In this document: piece by piece, positions 1 to 6,832 of the stretch
How the letters are laid out: each line of letters begins with the position of its first letter
Numbering within the stretch: the first letter of the stretch is position 1
Origin: Crystallibacter degradans
GTDB lineage: Bacteria > Actinomycetota > Actinomycetes > Actinomycetales > Micrococcaceae
Reading direction: 5' to 3'
Assembly: GCF_012952295.1 (NCBI RefSeq)
Contig: NZ_JABBCH010000001.1
Span: 186,001 to 250,000 of the forward strand
DNA length: 64,000 bases
Notes under the pieces: generated by a model
Told to the model about the DNA's origin: nothing
The model's input: only the letters and a program-made list of their open reading frames with translations
The model's database searches: none
Translations under genes and position numbers: made by a program

Positions 1-17
1 GTTCCCCTACGCCTTCC

Positions 18-956
18 TTGCCGGTTGAACCGCTGGCGAAAACGCTGACCCCGCTCGTCCTGGTTGCCGTAGCGGTGACCGTGCTCGCCTGGGCCAGCGC
101 GTTCATTGTGATCCGCGGTGTGGGAAGCGACTTCACGCCCGGCGCCCTGACCCTGCTGCGGCTGCTCGTCGGCGCGGCTGTCCTGGCCATCGGACTGATC
201 GGCCGGCCATGGGTGAAGCCGAACCCGCGGGAATGGCTGCTGATCATCGGCTGCGGCGTTATGTGGTTCGGCATCTACAACGTTGCCCTCAATACTGCGG
301 AGCAGACGCTCGACGGCGGAACCACGGCCATGATCGTGAACTTCGCACCGATCCTGATAGCCCTGGGTGCGGGCGTTTTCCTGCGCGAAGGCATCCCGAA
401 ATGGCTCGCGATCGGCGCCGGAGTGGCTTTCATCGGCGTTCTGCTGATCGGCTTCGGCACGAGTGCAGACAGCGCAGCGGGCAGCGGAACCGGCGTCATC
501 TGGGCCCTGGTGGCGGCGTTGACGTATTCGGTAGGCGTGCTGCTCCAGAAACCAGCCCTGCGCAGAGTGCCGGCGGCGCAGGTGACCTGGCTGGCCTGTG
601 CCATTGGCGCCGTGACCGCACTGCCGTTCACCGGCGAACTCATCGTTGACCTGCAGGATGCTTCGGCCGCGTCCGTTCTTGGCGTCGTCTACCTCGGTGT
701 GGTGCCGACGGCCGTCGCGTTCAGCACCTGGGGGTACGCGCTGACCAAGATGGCGGCCGGGCAGCTCATCGTTTCCTCGTACCTGGTGCCGCCTGCCGCC
801 ATTGTGCTCGGGCTCCTTTTCCTGGGCGAAGTGCCGACGCTTATCGCGGTGGTCGGCGGCGCGGTGTGCCTGTTCGGAGTTGCGCTCTCGCGCCGCCGCA
901 GCCCGGAGCCCAAGATCAGGCGCCGTGAGGACGTGAGCCAGGATTCGCTGGAATGA
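18..956 (+). CDS. EamA/DMT-family drug-metabolite transporter
   Basis: Integral membrane exporter of the drug/metabolite transporter superfamily. About 312 residues with roughly ten hydrophobic segments and the usual internal duplication: one EamA repeat at about 15-145 and a second at about 155-290, followed by a short basic tail (SRRRSPEPKIRRR). The substrate cannot be predicted; family members export amino acids, metabolites or drugs. The first recognisable start is TTG at 18, but the frame stays open to the window edge. The first helix begins only about ten residues in, so the true start is either here or just outside the window. The gene stands alone, followed by the remnant of an ATPase gene on the other strand. 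Confidence 0.85.
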   Translation: MPVEPLAKTLTPLVLVAVAVTVLAWASAFIVIRGVGSDFTPGALTLLRLLVGAAVLAIGLIGRPWVKPNPREWLLIIGCGVMWFGIYNVALNTAEQTLDGGTTAMIVNFAPILIALGAGVFLREGIPKWLAIGAGVAFIGVLLIGFGTSADSAAGSGTGVIWALVAALTYSVGVLLQKPALRRVPAAQVTWLACAIGAVTALPFTGELIVDLQDASAASVLGVVYLGVVPTAVAFSTWGYALTKMAAGQLIVSSYLVPPAAIVLGLLFLGEVPTLIAVVGGAVCLFGVALSRRRSPEPKIRRREDVSQDSLE

Positions 957-999
957 GCGAGGGGTAACGGTTCCGCATCCACGATGGCGCCGGCCGCTG

Positions 1000-1579
1000 C
1001 CGTCGCTGAACCGCGGACGTTCGCGGTTGCCGTCGTTATTTGAGGGCAGGGAGCGGTAGTCCACCGCGCCGGCAACGCCGGCCACCTGCATGTGTTTCAA
1101 CCGGCCAGCAGCTGGCTGTCGGCGGGATCGTGCACATGGAATTCGCCCAAGACCAGCAGGGTGCAGTCCTGCAGCAACAAGCCGATGGCCAGGTCCACGG
1201 CGCTGGTACCGGACGGCCGTGACGACGAATCCTGCAATTCGCGGCGGCGGGCGTGCAGCCCGCGGAAGAAGTCGTGGAAATGCCAGCGCTTTTTACCATC
1301 AAACGGGAGCGCCGTGAAGAACTCGTTGACCAGCCAGCTCTTGCCTCGGCCAACTGGGCCCCAAAGGTAGAGATTCCGCCGCTTCTGGTTGCCGGATGCC
1401 AGTGCGGAGACTACGTTGGGAGCGTGCGCGGTGCAGGAAGCATTAACCGTCCTGGCGGCAACGTCCGCCAGTTGCCGGATGGCTTGGAGCTGGTACTCGT
1501 CGAGGTCGAAACCAGCCGCTGCCGCACGTTGCTCAAAGTGCGCCAGAACTTCCTGCTTGGTCTGCGACTTGCCCCTCAA
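1000..1579 (-). pseudogene. Remnant of a ZapE/AFG1-like P-loop ATPase
   Basis: The first 160 codons (from TTG at 1579) read like the N-terminal half of a ZapE/AFG1 ATPase: a P-loop in LYLWGPVGRGKSWL, then RWHFHDFFRGLHARR, then LLVLGEFHVHDPADSQLL. In the family this last stretch is the Walker B region and normally reads DEFHVxDxxDA, so the acidic residue is replaced by Gly. The frame stops at 1097, right after this motif, at about half the usual family length. In another frame just downstream, AVDYRSL (about 1045-1065) resembles the family's later DYRxL segment, so the central part appears deleted and the end is lost. It is a decayed gene rather than a short functional one. One copy of the over-represented GCCGTCGTT word lies in it at 1029. 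Confidence 0.7.
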
Positions 1580-1605
1580 TGCGTCATTCTTTTCCCCTCA
1601 GACAG

Positions 1606-1629
1606 GGTACTCTACATCTGTAGAGTACC
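1606..1629. promoter_or_regulatory. Perfect palindromic operator upstream of tetR
   Basis: GGTACTCTAC and its exact complement GTAGAGTACC are separated by ATCT, giving 10-bp arms and a 24-bp site. It ends 23 bp before the GTG of the TetR gene at 1653. This size and symmetry are typical of TetR-family operators. Autoregulation is inferred from position. Confidence 0.7.
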
Positions 1630-1652
1630 TCGAACGATCAGGAGCCTCCCCC

Positions 1653-2315
1653 GTGGAAGCAGCATTACCGCAACTCCATCAAAGCCCGGCTACCTCCGCG
1701 CACGACGACAAGGCGCAGCGCCGGACCCTGATGACAGAAGCAACCACGGAAATCATCGCCCACGAGGGCCTACGGGCCCTGACACACCGGGCCGTGGATG
1801 CGCACCTGAACCTACCGACAGGCTCCACCAGCTACTACTTCCGGACCAAGGACGAACTGATGGCAGGCGCTTTGGAGTACCTGCGCGAGCGTTCGGTGGC
1901 GGACTTCGAGAATGCGCATCTGGAGGCGCCGCGGACCGTCGAAGAGGGCATGGACATTGAGCACGTGGCCACCCGGATTGCCCAGTACCTCGACATCCAG
2001 CTGAGTACCCGCCCGCACCACATCAAGGCGCGCGTGGCGCTGGCCCTGGAGCTCTCCGAGCGAGAAGAGTTCCGGGGAAGTATTTCGGACGCACTGTTCT
2101 CGCAGTCGCGGGCGCTGGAGCTTTTCGAAGCGCTGGGATCAACGGAACCGGCCAAACTTGCCAGCGGATTCACAGCGCTGATCGAGGGCCTCGCGTTCCG
2201 CAGCCTGCTCGATGGGAATTCCTCCCTGGTTCCGGGCTGCCGCCGGGTGGATGTTTTCCACGAGGCCATCGCGTCCTACCTGCTAGGCGTGGGCGACCCC
2301 GAACCGCTGGACTAG
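1653..2315 (+). CDS. TetR/AcrR-family transcriptional regulator
   Basis: A 220-residue one-component repressor. The N-terminal helix-turn-helix (about residues 28-68) contains the family pattern ALTHRAVDAHLNLPTGSTSYYF followed by KDEL, and the remaining 150 residues form the helical ligand-binding and dimer domain. I chose GTG at 1653 because AGGAG lies about 8 bp upstream (1640-1644) and because the in-frame extension back to 1389 would run through the operator and the opposite-strand ATPase remnant. The 24-bp palindrome at 1606-1629 is its likely binding site. Its original target may have been the neighbouring divergent gene, now decayed. Its stop codon overlaps that of the convergent gene at 2312. 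Confidence 0.88.
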   Translation: MEAALPQLHQSPATSAHDDKAQRRTLMTEATTEIIAHEGLRALTHRAVDAHLNLPTGSTSYYFRTKDELMAGALEYLRERSVADFENAHLEAPRTVEEGMDIEHVATRIAQYLDIQLSTRPHHIKARVALALELSEREEFRGSISDALFSQSRALELFEALGSTEPAKLASGFTALIEGLAFRSLLDGNSSLVPGCRRVDVFHEAIASYLLGVGDPEPLD

Positions 2316-2494
2316 GCAAAGTCAAGATTGTGCTCCGCGAACGCCTCGCGGAGCACTCTGATGGCTTTGGGCCCCACGCCATGCAGGGCCAGCAATTGGG
2401 CCTCCGTATAGGCGGCCGCCTGCTCAAGACTCTCAATGCCCTCGCTGTTCAATGCACGGGTAGCCGGCTGGCCGATTCCACGGGGTAGCTCCAT
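2312..2494 (-). CDS. Small helix-hairpin-helix DNA-binding protein
   Basis: A 60-residue protein that is essentially one helix-hairpin-helix unit. The pattern PRGIGQPATRALNSEGI, then LLALHGVGPKAIRVLREAF, matches the non-specific DNA-backbone-binding HhH repeats of RadA/RuvA/ligase-type proteins. It has no other domain, so the role is unknown; it could be a nucleoid or repair accessory factor. It is the third gene in a tight series: the 36-residue membrane peptide gene ends 6 bp before its ATG. It overlaps the tetR stop by 4 bp in convergent orientation. Confidence 0.75.
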   Translation of the reverse strand: MELPRGIGQPATRALNSEGIESLEQAAAYTEAQLLALHGVGPKAIRVLREAFAEHNLDFA

Positions 2495-2500
2495 GGTGGC

Positions 2501-2611
2501 TCAGCGTCCGAGCAGCACGAAGGCCCAGGTCAACGCCGCAATACCGAAGACGATCAGGACCACGCCCACGGCCAGCACCAGCCGGCGTCGTGCTTCCTGC
2601 CGCTCGCTCAC
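2501..2611 (-). CDS. 36-residue single-pass membrane peptide
   Basis: Short gene starting at GTG 2611. The product is VSERQEARRR followed by a hydrophobic helix of about 20 residues (LVLAVGVVLIVFGIAALTWA) and FVLLGR. A basic N-terminus plus one helix predicts an inner-membrane peptide with its N-terminus inside. AGGAAAGG lies about 8 bp upstream. Its GTG overlaps the TGA of the preceding small ORF (GTGA), and its own stop is 6 bp before the helix-hairpin-helix gene, so the three are probably one transcript. Function is unknown. Confidence 0.6.
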   Translation of the reverse strand: MSERQEARRRLVLAVGVVLIVFGIAALTWAFVLLGR

Positions 2612-2721
2612 AGGGACACCTTTCCTGCCGGGTGAGCCGCCGGCCTGATGGCGTTATCCGCCTCGGTTGCTCCGACTGCGGGTGCCGGCCCGGGACCGCC
2701 CCGTCCTTGTCCTTGCCGCAT
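2608..2721 (-). CDS. 37-residue hypothetical protein
   Basis: Small ORF from ATG 2721 with an almost ideal ribosome-binding site, GGGGAGG, 8 bp upstream. The product is Gly/Pro/Ala-rich (MRQGQGRGGPGPAPAVGATE, then ADNAIRPAAHPAGKVSL) with no recognisable domain. Its TGA overlaps the GTG of the next small gene, a typical arrangement for translational coupling. Composition alone would not support it; the ribosome-binding site and the overlap are the evidence. It could also act as a leader that couples translation of the membrane peptide. Confidence 0.42.
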   Translation of the reverse strand: MRQGQGRGGPGPAPAVGATEADNAIRPAAHPAGKVSL

Positions 2722-2884
2722 CCGTGATTCCTCCCCGTCGAATTCTTCCTCAGCCCTGCCGGCAATCGGCACGGCCCTCCCCGACCATGACGTTACCCGG
2801 TCTGACGCAACGATCGTATCCAATTGACCGGCGCGAGGACACGGGCAGCACCCGCGTGGTGGATTAATACAAGGGTTAAAAGAA
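2722..2884. other. Non-coding gap upstream of the small-gene cluster
   Basis: I see no convincing gene between the small-gene cluster and the terminator at 2885. The segment presumably holds the promoter of the minus-strand small genes. AT-rich sequence near 2866-2884 (ATTAATACAAGGGTTAAAAG) adjoins the terminator tail. Confidence 0.4.
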
Positions 2885-2932
2885 CAAGCGCTCCGTTCCC
2901 CCTCATGGGCAGGTGGGGGAACGGAGCGCTTG
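2885..2932 (-). terminator. Intrinsic terminator of the flavin reductase gene
   Basis: An 18-bp perfect stem (2885-2902 with 2915-2932) around a 12-nt loop. Read on the minus strand, the hairpin is followed by TTGTTCTTTTAA, a U-rich tail. It lies 56 bp past the stop of the minus-strand reductase gene. Confidence 0.85.
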
Positions 2933-2988
2933 CAGCTTGGAGATCCGCGATGCTGGCTGGTGTGCCGGCGCGCGGAGGGCCGTCCGCC

Positions 2989-3567
2989 TTAGTTGGCGGC
3001 GACAGCTGCTTCGGCGCGGACGGACTCCATGGCACGGGTCCACGGCACGAGCTGGTCGATCATCGGGGCCAGGGTTCCGGCGTTCTGCTCGGTCGGCTTA
3101 AACTCGGAGAAGTTCTCGAAGTCGGTGAACAGGGAGAACATGACCTGGTTACGGACGTGGGCAATCTGCAGCTCGGAGAGCACGTTGCGCAGGTGCTCGG
3201 CGGCGCGGGCGCCACCCATGGAACCGTAGGACACGATGCCGGCTGCCTTGTTGTTGAACTCGACGTTCAGGTAGGACAGTGCGTTGGCCAGGGCCGGGGT
3301 CAGAGTATGGTTGTACTCGCCGGTAACGAAGATGAAGCCATCGAATTCGTTGATCTTGGCGGACCAGGTCTTGGTGTGGTCATTCTGGTAGTTCTGGTAC
3401 GCGGCCGGGTAGGCCTCGTCCAGCAACGGGAGGTTGAAGTCTGCGATGTCGACAAGCTCGAATTCGGCGTCAGTGCGGCCTGCGGTCTGGGACAGAACCC
3501 AGTCGGCTACGCCCTTGTTGTTGCGGCCCGGACGGGTGCTGCCGGTGACGATTGCAATCTTGGTCAT
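2989..3567 (-). CDS. NADPH-dependent FMN reductase
   Basis: A 192-residue flavodoxin-fold reductase that uses NAD(P)H to reduce FMN or small acceptors such as quinones and azo compounds. The N-terminus IAIVTGSTRPGRNN carries the FMN phosphate-binding loop. FVTGEYNHTLTPALANALSY and SYGSMGGARAAEHLR are the other conserved flavin-binding segments of the family. I start it at ATG 3567, preceded by AAGGGG, because an earlier in-frame start at 3600 would lie inside the operator region. It diverges from a MarR regulator across three similar palindromes and ends in a strong terminator, so it is probably a single-gene unit controlled by that regulator, perhaps in response to electrophiles or quinones (inference). 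Confidence 0.9.
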   Translation of the reverse strand: MTKIAIVTGSTRPGRNNKGVADWVLSQTAGRTDAEFELVDIADFNLPLLDEAYPAAYQNYQNDHTKTWSAKINEFDGFIFVTGEYNHTLTPALANALSYLNVEFNNKAAGIVSYGSMGGARAAEHLRNVLSELQIAHVRNQVMFSLFTDFENFSEFKPTEQNAGTLAPMIDQLVPWTRAMESVRAEAAVAAN

Positions 3568-3588
3568 GTGGATAACCCCTTCAGGTTG

Positions 3589-3648
3589 TTGACACGTCAT
3601 TGATTTGTTGACATGTCAATCATGCACGGGAGACACTTGAAATGTCAA
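3589..3648. promoter_or_regulatory. Three MarR-type operator palindromes
   Basis: Three copies of one motif lie in the divergent promoter region: TTGACACGTCA at 3589, the perfect 12-bp palindrome TTGACATGTCAA at 3608, and TTGAAATGTCAA at 3637. MarR dimers bind such short palindromes. The arrangement suggests joint repression of the reductase gene and autoregulation. Confidence 0.72.
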
Positions 3649-3669
3649 CAAAAGCGGAGGGGAAGTATT

Positions 3670-4164
3670 GTGAGCTCGGACACGCGGTGGCTCGATAAGG
3701 GCGAGCAGGAAGTTTGGCGCGCGCTGCGCGAACTGATCTGGGGTTTCGAATCAGCCATGGACCGCCAGCTGATCCGCGACTCGGAACTCTCGGGCGTGGA
3801 GTACTCCGTGCTCGCCGCGCTCTCCGAAGCCGAGGACGGCGTCATGCGGGCGCGTGATATCGCCCAGGCCCTGGACTGGGAGCGCAGCCGGCTCTCCCAC
3901 CTGCTCAAGCGCATGGAGGCCAAGGGACTGGTGGCGCGCACGGAGTGCGAGTCCGACGCACGCGGATTCAACATTTCGATGACGGCCGCCGGGCACAAGG
4001 CCATTGTGCGGGCGGCGCCGGGACATGTGAGCTTCGTCCGCGAGAACATTTTCGACCCGCTGACCGAGGACGAGCGCGATGCCCTGCACTCGGCGGCCAC
4101 GAAGATCCAAGCGTCAATCCGGGCGGCCGGGCTCTGGGAGAACCGCGGCGCGCCTAAGGCGTAA
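3670..4164 (+). CDS. MarR-family transcriptional regulator
   Basis: A 164-residue winged-helix dimeric repressor. The core segment VEYSVLAALSEAEDGVMRAR, then DIAQALDWERSRLSHLLKRM, with the wing ARTECESDARGFNISMTAAG, is the classical MarR DNA-binding domain at about residues 38-105. Helices at both ends form the dimer interface. GTG at 3670 follows GGAGGGG at 3656 and leaves all three operator palindromes upstream of the coding region; the longer in-frame start at 3613 lies inside the central palindrome. It is divergent from the flavin reductase gene, its likely target. Confidence 0.9.
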   Translation: MSSDTRWLDKGEQEVWRALRELIWGFESAMDRQLIRDSELSGVEYSVLAALSEAEDGVMRARDIAQALDWERSRLSHLLKRMEAKGLVARTECESDARGFNISMTAAGHKAIVRAAPGHVSFVRENIFDPLTEDERDALHSAATKIQASIRAAGLWENRGAPKA

Positions 4165-4181
4165 CGCACGCGTCGTCGTGG

Positions 4182-5006
4182 CTATCCGGCCTGCCGGGCC
4201 CCATGCCCAGTGCTCGTGTGCCCAAGCACTAGGTGTCCTTGCAACGGCACTGTGAGGGAACCGTCGGCTTCGGCGAAAGGTTGCAGAACGGCAGCCGCTT
4301 CCGTATGGATGCTGGCAAGCTGATCCTCGGTCAATCGCGCCATCAGCGGGGTGCTCTCTACTTCAACCGCCACGAAATCCGCGGCCGAGGAGTACTTGGC
4401 CTTGCCGATGTGCGTATGGGATTCGACCTCCGGAAAACCCGCCTGGGCAAAGAGCCGCTTGAGTTCCTCAAGGTCGCCGCAGGCCCAGTAAGCACCGAGA
4501 ACCGACATGGCGCCGGAACCCGCATGGCGCGAGACCAGCTCCACGAAAGGTCCATAGCCCGGCTGGTCCTCCAGGCGCCCAGGCACCGCAACCGCAACTG
4601 TTCCGCCGTCGACCGCCGCCCTGCACATCTCCCGCAGCGCCGCCACTGCATCCGGAAAGAACATCAGCGCCATCTGGCAAAGCACGACGTCGAAGGTGCC
4701 GTCCTGCACGGGCAGCGCGGCCGCGTCACCCTGTACCCAGCTGATCTCCGGCCGGACCCTGGCAGCCACGGCCAGCATGGCGGGGTTAATGTCCACGCCG
4801 GTCACCGCTCCCGCACCGGCTATCTCCGCCGCCGTGCGGGCCACAATCCCGGTACCGCAGGCAACGTCAAGAATCCGCTGGCCAGGCGATACTCCGACCG
4901 CGGCCACCAGCTGCTGCGCCCACTCCGCGAACATCGCGGGAACGAACTTTGCTTCGTAAGCCTCTGCCGCTGCTTCTTCCAGCTGGAAGCTTTCTGTACT
5001 GGCCAT
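4182..5006 (-). CDS. Class I SAM-dependent methyltransferase (UbiE-like)
   Basis: A 274-residue Rossmann-fold methyltransferase. Motif I is RILDVACGTGIVA, followed by the acidic ribose-binding segment VTGVDINPAML, the adenine-binding GDAAALP, and the motif IV region FDVVLCQMALMFFPD. The resemblance to UbiE/COQ5-type enzymes suggests a small-molecule substrate, which I cannot identify. The start at ATG 5006 is preceded by GGGTGAGG; a GTG nine bases earlier is possible. It diverges from a TPR-LuxR regulator 141 bp away, an arrangement that suggests regulation of this gene. It is convergent with marR, with a gap of only 17 bp. Confidence 0.87.
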   Translation of the reverse strand: MASTESFQLEEAAAEAYEAKFVPAMFAEWAQQLVAAVGVSPGQRILDVACGTGIVARTAAEIAGAGAVTGVDINPAMLAVAARVRPEISWVQGDAAALPVQDGTFDVVLCQMALMFFPDAVAALREMCRAAVDGGTVAVAVPGRLEDQPGYGPFVELVSRHAGSGAMSVLGAYWACGDLEELKRLFAQAGFPEVESHTHIGKAKYSSAADFVAVEVESTPLMARLTEDQLASIHTEAAAVLQPFAEADGSLTVPLQGHLVLGHTSTGHGARQAG

Positions 5007-5147
5007 GGTCCTCACCCTTTCGCGCGGTCTGGCTTGTTGCGCACAGCCTTATTGCTACAAGGATCGACCGATCCGGGCGCGCCTGCATCGGTGCGTGCAC
5101 CTATCTTCCAGCCCTTTCCTCCCCGCCGGCCGGACGTAAAATAGGTC

Positions 5148-6818
5148 ATGGCTTCCACCCTGGAGCAGCTTCTCGAGGACGGCCGCGCCGCACTCGACGG
5201 CGGGGACTGGAGGGAAGCGCAGTCATTCTTCAGTCTGGCGCTTGAGCACGGCGCGACTGCCGAGGCCGCCTACGGCTTGGCCAGAGCCGTTGAATGGGCC
5301 GGGGACTTCGAGACAGCCATCGGACTCTACGAAAAGGCCTTCACTCTGTTCCGTCGGCGCGGTGAATTCCGGCTTCCGGCGTTGATCGCCGCCCGCGAGC
5401 TCAGCTTCCTTTACGATGCGGTCTACGCAAATGCGGCTGCCGCGGACGGCTGGCTGGCGCGGGCTACCACCCTCGTCAGCGACGCGGGCGATTGCGTGGA
5501 GGCCGGTTGGGTGCATCTGGCCCAGTGCCTTGGCACCCTCGACCCCGCCAAGATGCGCGCCCATGCCGCGGCCGCTACCGAACTTGGCCGGCGCTTGCGT
5601 GAACCGGACTTGGAGTTCTGCGCCCGCAGTTACGAGGGCCTGGCGCTGGTACTCGGTGGGCGCATCGCCGCGGGCGTGCGGTTCATTGATGAAGCCGCGG
5701 CCGCTGCCACCAGCGGCGAGGTCCCCGACTACCAGGCCGCCGGTGAAATCTACTGCAAGATGCTGCTCTGCTCGGAGCTGACCCTCGATGTCAGGCGGGC
5801 CCAGCAATGGATGGAGGTTGCTGCCGGTTTCGGCCACAACCAGCACGCTGCTTGGGTGCCGGCGATCTGCGGGATGCACTACGGCGGCATCCTCACCGCT
5901 GCGGGCCGCTGGGCCGAGGCCGAGGACCGGTTGGTGCGCGCCATCGAAGATTACGACGGCGGCTTCCGGGCTTTGCGCGGCGGTGCGGTAGTGCGCCTTG
6001 CTGACCTGCGGCTACGCCAGGGCAGAGCGGAAGAAGCGGCAACCCTGCTGCGCGGCTACGAGTCGGATCCCGCCACGGTCCAACCGCTGGCCCGGCTCCG
6101 GCTGATGAACGGCGACGCCGAGTCCGCGGCGGCTGTCCTGCGCCGGCGTCTCCAGGCGGCCGCCGGCTCCGTCCTGGTGGCACCGGAAATAGCACTCCTC
6201 GCTGAGGTCTATCTGGCTGCACGGCGTCCGGATGAAGCATCCGGCCTCGGCTGCGAACTGGGTGTTATCGCCGCAGCGACCGGCCTTGGGCAGTACGCCG
6301 CGCTGGCTGAGTACACCGTAGGGCTGTGCCGCCTGGCCATCGAAAGTACTGGCGGCGCCGGGGCGAGCAGCGGTGCCCGCAAACATCTGGAGACGGCGCT
6401 GGTGGCTTTCGGTACTGCCGGTCTGCCGCTCGAACAGGCCCGCTGCCGCCTGGCCCTCGCCCGGGCCGTGGCCGCAGACCAGCCGGAGCTTGCCGCCGCG
6501 GAAGCGCTGACTGCTTTGCGGGACTTCCAGCAGCTCGGCGCTCGTTACGACGCCGATGCGGCAGCCCAGATCCTCCGCTCTCTGGGGCACCGTTCCGCGC
6601 ATCTCCCCCGGGCCGGCGGCCAGCTGACCACAAGGGAAAACCAGGTGCTGCAACTCATCGCCGACGGCTTGTCCAATAGCCAGATCGCGGCGCGGCTATT
6701 TATCAGCAAGCGCACGGTGGAACACCACATAGGGAGTATTCTCGCCAAACTGGGGCTCGCCACCAGGGCTGAGGTCCAGGCCTATGCAAGCCGCGGCCAC
6801 ACAAATCAGCCCGCCTAG
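5148..6818 (+). CDS. TPR-containing LuxR-family regulator
   Basis: A 556-residue regulator with no N-terminal P-loop, unlike the MalT/LAL group. Residues about 1-480 are alanine-rich helical repeats of TPR type, for example AAYGLARAVEWAGDFETAIGL. The C-terminal GerE-type helix-turn-helix (about 490-548) reads LTTRENQVLQLIADGLSNSQ then IAARLFISKRTVEHHIGSIL. This fits a regulator that senses a protein or small ligand through its helical repeat and binds DNA through the LuxR domain. It is divergent from the methyltransferase gene. A 14-bp gap separates its stop from the convergent ABC-F gene. Confidence 0.85.
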   Translation: MASTLEQLLEDGRAALDGGDWREAQSFFSLALEHGATAEAAYGLARAVEWAGDFETAIGLYEKAFTLFRRRGEFRLPALIAARELSFLYDAVYANAAAADGWLARATTLVSDAGDCVEAGWVHLAQCLGTLDPAKMRAHAAAATELGRRLREPDLEFCARSYEGLALVLGGRIAAGVRFIDEAAAAATSGEVPDYQAAGEIYCKMLLCSELTLDVRRAQQWMEVAAGFGHNQHAAWVPAICGMHYGGILTAAGRWAEAEDRLVRAIEDYDGGFRALRGGAVVRLADLRLRQGRAEEAATLLRGYESDPATVQPLARLRLMNGDAESAAAVLRRRLQAAAGSVLVAPEIALLAEVYLAARRPDEASGLGCELGVIAAATGLGQYAALAEYTVGLCRLAIESTGGAGASSGARKHLETALVAFGTAGLPLEQARCRLALARAVAADQPELAAAEALTALRDFQQLGARYDADAAAQILRSLGHRSAHLPRAGGQLTTRENQVLQLIADGLSNSQIAARLFISKRTVEHHIGSILAKLGLATRAEVQAYASRGHTNQPA

Positions 6819-6832
6819 GCTTTGTGCGAAAG

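Noticed and set aside
5148-6818. LAL/MalT-type regulator
   Set aside because: No Walker A motif is present in the N-terminal region, so it is described as a TPR-LuxR protein.
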